Shown here: one piece after another, positions 7,134 through 14,282 of the stretch | Position numbering within the stretch: position 1 is the stretch's first letter | Layout: every line of letters starts with the position of its first letter | Source: JAVBMB01 sp031552995 | GTDB lineage: Bacteria > Bacillota > Clostridia > Oscillospirales > Butyricicoccaceae | Reading direction: 5' to 3' | Assembly (NCBI GenBank): GCA_031552995.1 | Contig: JAVBMB010000047.1 | Span: forward strand, 1 to 21,847 | Length of the DNA: 21,847 nucleotides | Position numbers and translations under genes: made by a program | The notes under the pieces: generated by a model | Seen by the model: the letters and a program-made list of their open reading frames with translations, nothing else | What the model was told of the DNA's origin: nothing | Database searches by the model: none

Positions 7134-7496
7134 ATGAAGAGTAATACCTTTCAAATGTCGCTGCTGTTCGATTTTTATGGCGAGCTGCTTACCGACAAGC
7201 AGAAAGAGCTTTTTGACCTCTACTACAACGAGGACCTTTCTCTGGCCGAAATCGCCGAAATAGCGTCGATTTCGCGTCAGGGCGTGCGTGACGCCATCAT
7301 CCGCAGCGAGTGTGTGCTGCGCGACGCCGAGGAAAAGCTCGGCTTTGTCAGGCGCTACGCGGGGCACGATACAAGGCTCGACCAGATATCCGAGGCGGCG
7401 TCGTTCATAGCCAACATAAACGCGATGAAGGTGCGCAACTCCGAGATAGGCGTTATGGTCGATAAAATCATCAAACTTGTCAGCGAGATACGATAA
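7134..7496 (+). CDS. ylxM: YlxM-family DNA-binding protein, SRP-associated
   Basis: Small protein with a sigma-region-4-like helix-turn-helix, usually encoded beside ffh and linked to the signal recognition particle pathway in streptococci and bacilli. The 120-residue product carries LLFDFYGELLTDKQKELFDL followed by LSLAEIAEIASISRQGVRDAI, the helix-turn-helix (about residues 38-58), then a helical tail. The start at 7134 is chosen because AGGAGG (7121-7126) lies 7 nt upstream; the longer frame from 7062 would include the promoter. Its TAA overlaps the ffh ATG by one base. ftsY, often next to this pair, is not in the window. Confidence 0.93.
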   Translation: MKSNTFQMSLLFDFYGELLTDKQKELFDLYYNEDLSLAEIAEIASISRQGVRDAIIRSECVLRDAEEKLGFVRRYAGHDTRLDQISEAASFIANINAMKVRNSEIGVMVDKIIKLVSEIR

Positions 7497-8830
7497 TGGC
7501 ATTTGAAGGGCTTACCGAAAAACTCAACGGTGTATTCAAAAAACTGCGCTCCCGCGGCCGCCTCAACGAAAATGACGTCAAGGAGGCTATGCGGGAGATT
7601 CGTCTTGCCCTGCTCGAGGCCGATGTCAATTTCAAGGTTGTCAAGCAGTTCATAGCCGATGTCACCGAAAAGGCGGTCGGCGCCGATATACTCGACAGTC
7701 TTTCACCGGCTCAGCAGGTGATAAAAATCGTCAACGACGAGCTCTGTGCGCTGATGGGCGGAGGGCAGAGCAAAATACGCATGGCCAACAACCCGCCGAC
7801 CGTTATTATGTTCGTCGGGCTTCAGGGCGCCGGCAAGACGACAAATATCGCCAAGCTGGCGGGATATTTCAAAAAGCGCGAGAACCGCCGTCCGCTGCTT
7901 GTAGCGTGCGACGTGTACCGCCCTGCCGCTATCGACCAGCTCAAGGTCGTCGGCGGCAAGCAGGAGGTTCCCGTGTTCGAGCTCGGCCCCGGCAACCCGG
8001 TAGATATCGCGGCGCAGGCGCTGGCGCACGCAAAAAAACACGGCAACGACCTGCTGATGATAGACACCGCCGGCAGGCTGCATATAGATGAGCAGCTTAT
8101 GGATGAGCTGAAAGCCATGAAGGCGGCCGTCAAACCGCACGAAATTATGCTTATTGTCGACGGCATGACCGGTCAGGACGCCGTCAACGCCGCCACGGCG
8201 TTTGACGAGGCGCTGGGTATAGATTCTGTGCTGATGACGAAGCTCGACGGAGATTCCCGCGGTGGCGCGGCGCTGTCGATACGCGCTGTCACCGGCAAAC
8301 CGATTAAGTTTGTCGGCATGGGCGAAAAGCTTGACGCTATAGAGCCGTTTTACCCCGACCGTATGGCGTCGCGAATACTGGGCATGGGCGATGTAATGAC
8401 GCTTGTCGAGAAGGCGCAGCAGAGCTTTGACGAGAAAAAAGCCGCAGAGATGGAAAAAAAGATGCGGCAGGGCAAGCTGACGCTCACCGATTTCTATGAC
8501 CAGATGGTGCAGATGAAAAGCATGGGCGGCCTGCAGGAAATTGCCGCAATGATGCCCGGCATGGGCAAGGGCATGGGCGACCTTAAAGTTGACGAAAAGC
8601 AACTGGCGCGCACAGAGGCCGTCATCCTGTCGATGACGCAAAAGGAGCGCGACAACCCGGATATTATAAACTACGGCCGCAAAAAGCGCATCGCGGCGGG
8701 GTGCGGGCTTCGTATCGAAGATGTCAACCGCCTGCTGAAGCAGTTTGACCAGATGCAGAAGCTGATGAAGCAGTTTTCGGGCGCCGGCATGAAAAAGCTG
8801 CAGCGCAAGGGCTTCAATTTCCCGATGTAA
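7496..8830 (+). CDS. ffh: Signal recognition particle protein Ffh (SRP54)
   Basis: GTPase core of the SRP, which binds signal sequences on ribosomes together with SRP RNA and delivers them to FtsY at the membrane. The 444-residue length is typical. N domain residues 1 to about 90; G domain with P-loop GLQGAGKTT (108-116), VACDVYRPAAIDQL, DTAGR, and TKLDGDSRGGAALS; M domain from about residue 300, Met-rich, with GMGKGMGDL and the RNA-binding region ERDNPDIINYGRKKRIAAG. Start overlaps the ylxM stop (TAATG), so it is translationally coupled and has only a weak Shine-Dalgarno of its own. The SRP RNA gene is not seen here. Confidence 0.98.
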   Translation: MAFEGLTEKLNGVFKKLRSRGRLNENDVKEAMREIRLALLEADVNFKVVKQFIADVTEKAVGADILDSLSPAQQVIKIVNDELCALMGGGQSKIRMANNPPTVIMFVGLQGAGKTTNIAKLAGYFKKRENRRPLLVACDVYRPAAIDQLKVVGGKQEVPVFELGPGNPVDIAAQALAHAKKHGNDLLMIDTAGRLHIDEQLMDELKAMKAAVKPHEIMLIVDGMTGQDAVNAATAFDEALGIDSVLMTKLDGDSRGGAALSIRAVTGKPIKFVGMGEKLDAIEPFYPDRMASRILGMGDVMTLVEKAQQSFDEKKAAEMEKKMRQGKLTLTDFYDQMVQMKSMGGLQEIAAMMPGMGKGMGDLKVDEKQLARTEAVILSMTQKERDNPDIINYGRKKRIAAGCGLRIEDVNRLLKQFDQMQKLMKQFSGAGMKKLQRKGFNFPM

Positions 8831-8853
8831 CTGTTCCGGCTTGCCGGATGCAG
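8831..8853 (+). other. Intercistronic hairpin between ffh and rpsP
   Basis: CTG-T-TCCGGC-TT-GCCGGA-TG-CAG starts directly after the ffh stop. There is no T tract; the bases that follow are ATAAAAAAG, so it is not a standard terminator. A processing or 3'-end-stabilising hairpin between the two cistrons is plausible. Confidence 0.45.
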
Positions 8854-8887
8854 ATAAAAAAGAAATACAATATGGAGGTGAAAAGGT

Positions 8888-9127
8888 ATGGTAAAGATCA
8901 GGCTGAGGAGACTTGGGGCTAAAAAAGCGCCGTTTTATCGTATAGTCGTCGCCGATTCAAGGTTCCCCAGGGACGGCAGATTTATCGAAGAGCTTGGCAC
9001 ATACAACCCGCTCAAAGAGCCCGCGGAAATCAAGGTGGATTCCGATCGCGCCAAGAAGTGGATCAGTGACGGAGCCCAGCCGACAGAGACGGTACGCGGT
9101 CTGCTTAAAAAGGCCGGAGTGCTGTAA
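8888..9127 (+). CDS. rpsP: 30S ribosomal protein S16
   Basis: Small-subunit protein needed for 30S assembly. The 79-residue product begins MVKIRLRRLGAKKAPFYRIV and includes VVADSRFPRDGRFIEELGTYNPL, both diagnostic of S16; the length is normal. GGAGGTG (8874-8880) lies 7 nt before the ATG. khpA follows after a 3-base gap. Confidence 0.98.
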   Translation: MVKIRLRRLGAKKAPFYRIVVADSRFPRDGRFIEELGTYNPLKEPAEIKVDSDRAKKWISDGAQPTETVRGLLKKAGVL

Positions 9128-9130
9128 GCT

Positions 9131-9376
9131 ATGGGCGGCACTGTATACACAGACATACTCGCTTATATCGTCGACAATCTTGTTGCAAACCCCGAGCAAG
9201 TGACGATTAACGAGGTGGAAAATGATGATACGATAACCCTGCAGCTAAAAGTCGCGCCGGATGACATGGGCAAGGTGATAGGCCGTCAGGGGCGCATCGC
9301 CAAGGAGATTCGAGTGCTTGTCAAGTCCGCGGGGCAAAGGGACGGAAAACGCATCCTTGTCGATATCCTCGACTGA
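9131..9376 (+). CDS. khpA: KH-domain RNA-binding protein KhpA
   Basis: Single-KH RNA-binding protein (YlqC/KhpA) that in Gram-positives pairs with KhpB/EloR and influences cell division and elongation through RNA binding. The 81-residue product has the type-II KH signature IGRQGRIAKEIRVLV with the GRQG loop (GxxG) around residues 52-55. Its start is 3 nt after the rpsP stop, with a GGAG inside the rpsP end as likely Shine-Dalgarno. Last gene before a terminator. Confidence 0.95.
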   Translation: MGGTVYTDILAYIVDNLVANPEQVTINEVENDDTITLQLKVAPDDMGKVIGRQGRIAKEIRVLVKSAGQRDGKRILVDILD

Positions 9377-9415
9377 AAAGGCATCCTGCCACTAACCGGC
9401 AGGGTGTTCTTTTTT
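9377..9415 (+). terminator. Intrinsic terminator after khpA
   Basis: GCATCCTGCC (9381-9390) pairs with GGCAGGGTGT (9398-9407) using two G-U pairs, with loop ACTAACC and then TCTTTTTT; upstream AAAAG can extend the stem. It starts one base after the khpA stop and closes the ylxM-ffh-rpsP-khpA unit. Confidence 0.88.
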
Positions 9416-9433
9416 GCGCGCCTCGCCGGATGC

Positions 9434-9462
9434 TTGCCAGAGGGGAGCAAAACTGCTATAAT
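9434..9462 (+). promoter_or_regulatory. Sigma-A promoter for rimM-trmD
   Basis: TTGCCA (9434-9439), 17-nt spacer, TATAAT (9457-9462). Located just after the khpA terminator; start near 9469 gives a leader of about 72 nt to the chosen rimM start. Confidence 0.82.
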
Positions 9463-9507
9463 ACACCACAACGGCATTAGCCGGCGGCAGAGCTGCCGAA
9501 CTATCAC

Positions 9508-9520
9508 GGGGCGGAGCCCC
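9508..9520 (+). other. GC-rich leader hairpin before rimM
   Basis: GGGGC-GGA-GCCCC, a 5-bp stem with 3-nt loop. It ends two bases before an alternative ATG at 9523 and would bury that start's possible GCGGAG ribosome site. A second small palindrome, CGGCAG-AG-CTGCCG, lies just upstream. It argues for the start at 9541. Confidence 0.5.
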
Positions 9521-9540
9521 ATATGGCGGGAGAAAAAACA

Positions 9541-10038
9541 ATGAGAGAACTTGACTGCGGTGTTATAGTCAATACGCACGGCGTGCGCGGCGAAGTAAAG
9601 ATAAAATGCGAGTGCGATGTTTCGCTGCTGGCCGGGTTGACGTCTGTATATATCGGCGGAATAAAATGTGAAATCGAACAGTGCCGGGAGCATAAAGGCA
9701 TGGCGCTTGTCAAGCTTGCCGGCGTCGATACAATCGAGCAGGCGATGGCGCTGAAGAACAGGCGCGTCACGGCCGATAAGGACGATATAGCGCTGCCCGA
9801 GGGGCACTATTTCTATGATGAAATCTACGGCTTCGAGGTGTATGACCGCCGTGTCGGCCGTGTCGTCGGCACGCTGAGGCAGATGCGCGAAGCGCCTGCC
9901 GGTATGCTTTATATCATCGAGGGGGAGCGGCGCGAGTTCCTTGTCCCCGCTGTCGACGCGTTTAAGCGCGGCGTCGATTTTGACGCGCGCCGCGTCGAGA
10001 TCGAGACTATATGGGGGATGCTGCCCGATGAGGATTGA
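9541..10038 (+). CDS. rimM: Ribosome maturation factor RimM (16S rRNA processing)
   Basis: Assists 30S head assembly by binding S19 and pre-30S particles. The 165-residue product starts MRELDCGVIVNTHGVRGEVK, with the RimM N-terminal barrel motif THGVRGEVKI, then FYDEIYGFEVYD and the PRC-barrel region ending FLVPAVDAFKRGVDFDARRVEIE. The start at 9541 has GGGAGA (9528-9533) 7 nt upstream; an in-frame ATG at 9523 would add MAGEKT but is preceded by a tight hairpin. The stop overlaps the trmD start by 11 bases. Separation from rpsP-khpA by terminator and promoter is noteworthy. Confidence 0.95.
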   Translation: MRELDCGVIVNTHGVRGEVKIKCECDVSLLAGLTSVYIGGIKCEIEQCREHKGMALVKLAGVDTIEQAMALKNRRVTADKDDIALPEGHYFYDEIYGFEVYDRRVGRVVGTLRQMREAPAGMLYIIEGERREFLVPAVDAFKRGVDFDARRVEIETIWGMLPDED

Positions 10039-10750
10039 CATACTGACGCTGTTCCCCGAAATGGTGGACGCGGCGCTTTGCGCCAGCATACTGGGCCGCG
10101 CCAGGGAAGCCGGTATTGTCGAGATAAACTGCGTTAATATACGCGATTTTACGCCGGACAAGCACCGCAAGACCGACGATTATCCCTATGGCGGCGGGCA
10201 CGGCATGGTCATGCAGTGCGAGCCACTTTTCAGGGCGCTTGAGCATGTCAAAAACGGGGAGTGTGTCCACACGGTGCTGCTCAGCCCGCAGGGGAAGGTG
10301 TTCGACCAGTCGGCAGCGCGGCAGTTACTTGATATAGGCAGGGTGATATTGATTTGCGGCCATTACGAAGGTGTCGACCACCGGTTTATCGAAGCGTGCG
10401 TCGACGCCGAAATATCGATAGGCGACTTTGTGCTGACCGGCGGCGAAATCGCCGCTATGGCAGTCGCCGACGCCATATGTCGCATGGTGCCGGGCGTTCT
10501 CGCCGACGAGGCCGGCTTTCAGGAGGAGAGCCATTTTGCCGGCCTGCTTGAATACCCGCAGTACACCCGGCCGGAAATATGGCGCGGTATGCCCGTGCCG
10601 CATGTGCTGCTGTCGGGTCATCACGAGAATATCGCAAAATGGCGGAGAGGCAAGTCGCTTGCTGTCACCCGCAGACGCAGACCCGATATGTTTGAAAAAT
10701 TGGCGCTCAGTAAGGCGGATATCAAGCTTCTTGAGGAGGAAGAGCAATGA
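10028..10750 (+). CDS. trmD: tRNA (guanine-37-N1)-methyltransferase
   Basis: SPOUT-class enzyme that uses S-adenosylmethionine to methylate G37 next to the anticodon and so prevents +1 frameshifting. The 240-residue product starts MRIDILTLFPEMVDAALCAS. Visible are the TrmD motifs DFTPDKHRKTDDYPYGGGHG, CGHYEGVDHRFIE and the knot segment GDFVLTGGEIAAMAVADAI. The start is placed at 10028 because the frame further upstream lies inside rimM. The stop overlaps the ATG of the next gene (ATGA). rplS, the usual downstream neighbour, is absent here. Confidence 0.98.
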   Translation: MRIDILTLFPEMVDAALCASILGRAREAGIVEINCVNIRDFTPDKHRKTDDYPYGGGHGMVMQCEPLFRALEHVKNGECVHTVLLSPQGKVFDQSAARQLLDIGRVILICGHYEGVDHRFIEACVDAEISIGDFVLTGGEIAAMAVADAICRMVPGVLADEAGFQEESHFAGLLEYPQYTRPEIWRGMPVPHVLLSGHHENIAKWRRGKSLAVTRRRRPDMFEKLALSKADIKLLEEEEQ

Positions 10751-11307
10751 CGCACACCGGCACGGCTACCATAGATACACAGCGTCTCACGCTTCGCAGG
10801 CTTAAGGAGGGTGACGACGCCGATTTGTTCACTCTGCTCGGGGACGAGCAGGTCGTCAAGTTTCTTTACACACCGCAGCTTACCGACATCGGGCAGGCGC
10901 GCGAGCGCATTGCGTTCGCGTCGAAGATGTACGAAAACCTCGATTATTACCATTGGGGCATCGAGCTCAAAGAGACCGGCCGGCTAATCGGTGCAATCAA
11001 CCTTGCAAACATCAGGGAAATCGACGAATCGGTAGAGGTGGGATACTCCGTGGCGAGAGATTGCTGGGGCAAGGGGTATATGCCAGAGGCGCTGAAGGCG
11101 GTTATCCGCCACGCGTTGCTCGTCGTCGGCTTCAACCGCTTCGAGGCGGCGCATTCTACGCGCAACCCGTCGTCCGGCACCGTGATGCGCAAGGTGGGTA
11201 TGCAATATGAGGGCATGATGCGCGAAAAATACAAGAACCTTATGGGCTACCACGACACGCACCAATACGCGATACTTAAAAAGGATATATCCGGCACGAA
11301 TCTGTAA
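10747..11307 (+). CDS. GNAT N-acetyltransferase, RimJ/RimL-like
   Basis: Acetyl-CoA-dependent acetyltransferase of the Acetyltransf_3 group, whose known members acetylate ribosomal protein N-termini or small molecules; the substrate here is unknown. The 186-residue product opens TQRLTLRRLKEGDDADLFTL, has the beta4 region VEVGYSVARDCWGKGYMPEAL with acetyl-CoA loop RDCWGKG, and NPSSGTVMRKVGMQYEG, a typical C-terminal motif of this group. AGGAGG within the trmD end and an ATGA overlap show translational coupling to trmD. Position in a ribosome and tRNA maturation operon makes a translation-related target possible; this is inference. Confidence 0.92.
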   Translation: MTHTGTATIDTQRLTLRRLKEGDDADLFTLLGDEQVVKFLYTPQLTDIGQARERIAFASKMYENLDYYHWGIELKETGRLIGAINLANIREIDESVEVGYSVARDCWGKGYMPEALKAVIRHALLVVGFNRFEAAHSTRNPSSGTVMRKVGMQYEGMMREKYKNLMGYHDTHQYAILKKDISGTNL

Positions 11308-11329
11308 TAATTGGTTAAGGAGAGCAGGA

Positions 11330-11518
11330 ATGGACGAGAGGCGTTTTATAATTGTCAAAGAGAAAAGTGACCGGATGATGACGACTGTCGAGGTTGTTAT
11401 CGACCTTTTTACAGGGGTGCAGTACCTGTTTGTGTCGGAGGGATCCTCGGGCGGGCTGACGGTGCTTGTCGGGCCGGACGGCAAGCCGCTTATCGCGGAT
11501 TTGGAACAGAACGGATAA
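11330..11518 (+). CDS. Small protein resembling the DUF6440 family
   Basis: A 62-residue protein, preceded by AAGGAGAG about 6 nt from the ATG and 22 bases after the GNAT stop, so likely the last gene of rimM-trmD-GNAT. The pattern TGVQYLFVSEGSSGGLTVLVGPDGKP matches what I recall of DUF6440, small soluble proteins of unknown function common in Firmicutes; the family name comes from memory of the YLF-GGLT-DGKP pattern, not from a search. No signal peptide, membrane segment or cysteine pair is visible. The length suggests a single small beta-rich domain. Confidence 0.75.
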   Translation: MDERRFIIVKEKSDRMMTTVEVVIDLFTGVQYLFVSEGSSGGLTVLVGPDGKPLIADLEQNG

Positions 11519-11550
11519 AAATGAACGTTTTGTAAAAGATTACTCTCATA

Positions 11551-11578
11551 TTGACACAGGCGAAAAATGGGGTATAAT
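11551..11578 (+). promoter_or_regulatory. Sigma-A promoter for the marR-ABC-ABC operon
   Basis: TTGACA (11551-11556), 16-nt spacer, TATAAT (11573-11578), both hexamers perfect. The start site would fall near 11585, inside the first palindrome, so a bound repressor would block initiation. Confidence 0.88.
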
Positions 11579-11580
11579 AG

Positions 11581-11593
11581 TTAACGTCGTTAA
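11581..11593. promoter_or_regulatory. Candidate MarR operator 1
   Basis: TTAACGTCGTTAA is a palindrome of TTAACG/CGTTAA half-sites around one central base. It begins 3 bases after the -10 box and covers the predicted start site. It matches operator 2 at every position but the centre. MarR-family dimers commonly bind such sites and repress their own operon. Confidence 0.8.
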
Positions 11594-11610
11594 TTGTTGA
11601 TTTTGTTAAT

Positions 11611-11627
11611 AATTAACGGCGTTAATT
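11611..11627. promoter_or_regulatory. Candidate MarR operator 2
   Basis: AATTAACGGCGTTAATT is a perfect palindrome around a central G; its core TTAACGGCGTTAA (11613-11625) repeats operator 1. Centres are 32 bp apart, about three helical turns, so two dimers could sit on the same face of the DNA. An overlapping GTTAATAATTAAC palindrome (11605-11617) may be a further half-site arrangement. Confidence 0.8.
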
Positions 11628-11667
11628 ATTGTTTATCATGTACACGACCTGACGAAAGGAGACTGTT

Positions 11668-12129
11668 GTGGATAACAGCAACTATTCGCGCATCACCAGG
11701 ATGATGACTGTCTTCAGCCGTCTGATGCGCGTGGCGCATCACACGAATCCGCGCCTCGATATTCCAAAGGGGTCGTTCGGGATATTGATGTCCATCAACA
11801 TGCACAGAGAACACAGCGGGCAGGACAGTATCCGGCTCGGCCAGCTCTGCCGCATGATGCACCGGCAGATGCCGTCGGTGACACGCTCGGTCAACATGCT
11901 TGAAAGCGACGGATATGTCGTTCGCACGACGACAAGTGACGACCGCAGGGCCGTATATGTCGGCATGACGGACAAAGGCCGTGAGGCTTTGGGGCAGGCG
12001 CACGACATGATGTTCGCCGCAATCGGCGGTGTCCTCGACAAGCTGGATAAAAATGAGTTCGCCCAGCTGGAAGGCACGCTGGAGCATATCAACAAAATAA
12101 TCGATGAAATGTATGGAGAGAAATCCTGA
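11668..12129 (+). CDS. MarR-family transcriptional regulator
   Basis: Winged helix-turn-helix repressor of 153 residues, probably released from DNA by a small ligand. The core reads IRLGQLCRMMHRQMPSVTRS (recognition-helix region), followed by VNMLESDGYVVRTTTSDDRRAVYVGMTDKG, the wing with the MarR-typical SDDRR-V-MTDKG pattern. Start codon is GTG at 11668, with AAAGGAG (11655-11661) 6 nt before. Its stop overlaps the next ATG (TGATG), coupling it to the ABC pair. Two palindromes in its own promoter point to autorepression, so it probably controls the downstream exporter. Confidence 0.95.
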   Translation: MDNSNYSRITRMMTVFSRLMRVAHHTNPRLDIPKGSFGILMSINMHREHSGQDSIRLGQLCRMMHRQMPSVTRSVNMLESDGYVVRTTTSDDRRAVYVGMTDKGREALGQAHDMMFAAIGGVLDKLDKNEFAQLEGTLEHINKIIDEMYGEKS

Positions 12130-14282
12130 TGCTTAAGCTTGCAAAATATCTCAAGCCGTATTTGGGGCTTGTGCTTCTATGTGTCGTCCTTGTCTTTTTC
12201 CAGGCGATGAGCGACCTGAAACTGCCCGATTTAATGTCGGACATAGTCAACGTTGGCGTTCAGCGGTACGGCATAGAGGACGCGGTGCCTGTCAGATTAT
12301 CCGGCGAGACATACGGCGCTATGCAGTTGTTTATGACGGCGGACGAGCGCGCGGTTGCAGAAAAATACTATAATGGCGCGTACGAGTATTCCGCGCCGGA
12401 GGGGGTCGGCAAGGATGCAGTTGCGGCAGACCGCGCCGTACTCGATAAGGCGTTCAGCCGCGGATTTATCGCGCTGTCGGCCATACAGCGCGGTATGCTG
12501 CCGGAAAATATCCCCGCGGGCACAGATGTGCTGGCGCTTTTGGCCAAGATGCCGGAGGAGCAGCGCTCCGCTGCCGTAAAAAACATGGCGGATAAGTTTG
12601 ACAGCCTTGGCGAGACTGTTGTCAATCAGATGTCGGTGCTTGCCCTCAAGGCGGAGTACGACAGAATCGGCGTCGACGTCAGCGCGCTGCAGCGCAACGC
12701 GATACTGAAGACCGGCCTTAAAATGCTGGCAATGGCTGCGCTTGTCGCCGTATGCGCCGTAAGCGCCGGGCTCATCAGCTCCCGCGTCGCGGCAAGCTTT
12801 GCGCGCGATGTGCGCGACGATGTGTTCAAAAAGGCCACAGGTTTCTCGTCCGCCGAGATGAATAGGTTTTCAACCGCCTCGCTGCTGACGCGCACTACAA
12901 ACGATGTGCAGCAGGTTCAGATGGTCGTCACAATGATGATGCGCATGGTCATCTACGCGCCGATAATGGGTGTCGGCGGCATAATCTACGCCCTGCAAAA
13001 AAGCGTATCCATGTCGTGGATAATCGCTCTTGCCGTCGGCGTGCTGCTTTTGATGATGGGCGTGATGTTTGTCCTTGTGCTGCCCAAGTTCAAAAAACTG
13101 CAGAAGCTCATCGACAGGATTAACCGCGTGACGAGGGAGAATGTCTCGGGAATCATGGTATCGCGAGCATACAACACTCAGGAGTTCGAAATGCAGCGAT
13201 TTGACGCGGCCAACAAGGATGTAACAAGAACAAATCTGTTTGTCAACCGCGCTATGGTGCTTACCATGCCGTTTATGAATGTCATGATGAACGCCGTAAT
13301 GCTGATGATAGTGTGGTTTGGCGCGCATCAGATTGCCGAATCCGCCATGCAGGTAGGCGATATGATGGCATATATGCAGTATGCGATGAATGTAATAATG
13401 GCATTCCTGTTTGTCGGCGCGATGTTCATCATGATTCCGCGCGCCGCCGTCTCGGGAGACCGTATCGCCGAGGTGCTGCGGTGCGAAAACAGCATAGCCG
13501 ACCCCAAAAACCCGGTAAGCGCGACGCAGTACCCGCAAAACACGGGGCTGATCGAGTTCAAGAATGTGGCGTTCCGCTACCCCGGCGCCGAAAAGGATAC
13601 GCTAAGCGACATATCGTTTACCGTCATGCCGGGGCAGACGACGGCTGTTATTGGCGCGACGGGCTCGGGCAAGTCGACGCTGGCCAGCCTGATAATGAGG
13701 TTTTACGACGTCACGGCGGGCAGTGTGGAAGTAAACGGCGTCGACGTGAGACAGATGACCCAGCATGACCTGCGCGGGCAAATAGGCTTTGTTCCGCAAA
13801 AGAGTGTGCTGTTCACCGGGACGATAGATGAAAACATCCGCTTCGGCGCACCGGACGCGACCGAAGAGCAAATTGAGTACGCCGCGGTCACCGCGCAGGC
13901 GCTTGAGTTCATCAAAGCCAAGGATGACGGCTTTGGCGAGCATATATCCCAGGGCGGTACGAATGTGTCCGGCGGGCAGAGGCAGCGCCTTTCGATAGCG
14001 CGCGCGCTGGCGACTCAGGCGCCGATACTCGTGTTTGACGACAGCTTCTCGGCGCTTGATTTCAAAACAGACGCGCTCTTGCGCAAAGCCCTGCGCGAGC
14101 GCGCCGCCGGCAGCACGATGCTTATTGTCGCGCAGCGCGTCGGCACAATCCGCGCAGCAAACCAGATAATTGTGCTTGACGAGGGCAAAATTGTCGGGAT
14201 AGGCACGCACGGCGAGCTGATGCGCACATGCGACATATACCGGAACATCGCAAAATCCCAGCTGAGGGAGGAGGAACTGTAA
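12129..14282 (+). CDS. ABC exporter half-transporter, degenerate-site subunit
   Basis: Type IV (exporter-fold) half-transporter of 717 residues with a membrane domain then an ATPase domain. Walker A is GATGSGKST (509-517), signature NVSGGQRQR (about 612-620), Walker B LVFDD (634-638). The catalytic Glu is replaced by Asp and the switch His by Gln669 (IVAQRVGT), both marks of the catalytically weak partner of heterodimeric exporters such as TM287/288 and BmrCD. Between TM1 (about residues 11-30) and TM2 (about 197-215) lies a hydrophilic insertion of about 160 residues without cysteines, predicted outside the membrane. GGAGAG precedes the start. Substrate unknown; multidrug or peptide efflux is an inference from MarR control. 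Confidence 0.95.
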   Translation: MLKLAKYLKPYLGLVLLCVVLVFFQAMSDLKLPDLMSDIVNVGVQRYGIEDAVPVRLSGETYGAMQLFMTADERAVAEKYYNGAYEYSAPEGVGKDAVAADRAVLDKAFSRGFIALSAIQRGMLPENIPAGTDVLALLAKMPEEQRSAAVKNMADKFDSLGETVVNQMSVLALKAEYDRIGVDVSALQRNAILKTGLKMLAMAALVAVCAVSAGLISSRVAASFARDVRDDVFKKATGFSSAEMNRFSTASLLTRTTNDVQQVQMVVTMMMRMVIYAPIMGVGGIIYALQKSVSMSWIIALAVGVLLLMMGVMFVLVLPKFKKLQKLIDRINRVTRENVSGIMVSRAYNTQEFEMQRFDAANKDVTRTNLFVNRAMVLTMPFMNVMMNAVMLMIVWFGAHQIAESAMQVGDMMAYMQYAMNVIMAFLFVGAMFIMIPRAAVSGDRIAEVLRCENSIADPKNPVSATQYPQNTGLIEFKNVAFRYPGAEKDTLSDISFTVMPGQTTAVIGATGSGKSTLASLIMRFYDVTAGSVEVNGVDVRQMTQHDLRGQIGFVPQKSVLFTGTIDENIRFGAPDATEEQIEYAAVTAQALEFIKAKDDGFGEHISQGGTNVSGGQRQRLSIARALATQAPILVFDDSFSALDFKTDALLRKALRERAAGSTMLIVAQRVGTIRAANQIIVLDEGKIVGIGTHGELMRTCDIYRNIAKSQLREEEL

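Noticed and set aside
7703..8641. 312-codon minus-strand open frame opposite ffh
   Set aside because: Antisense to the conserved Ffh G and M domains, with no start signal or recognisable domain.
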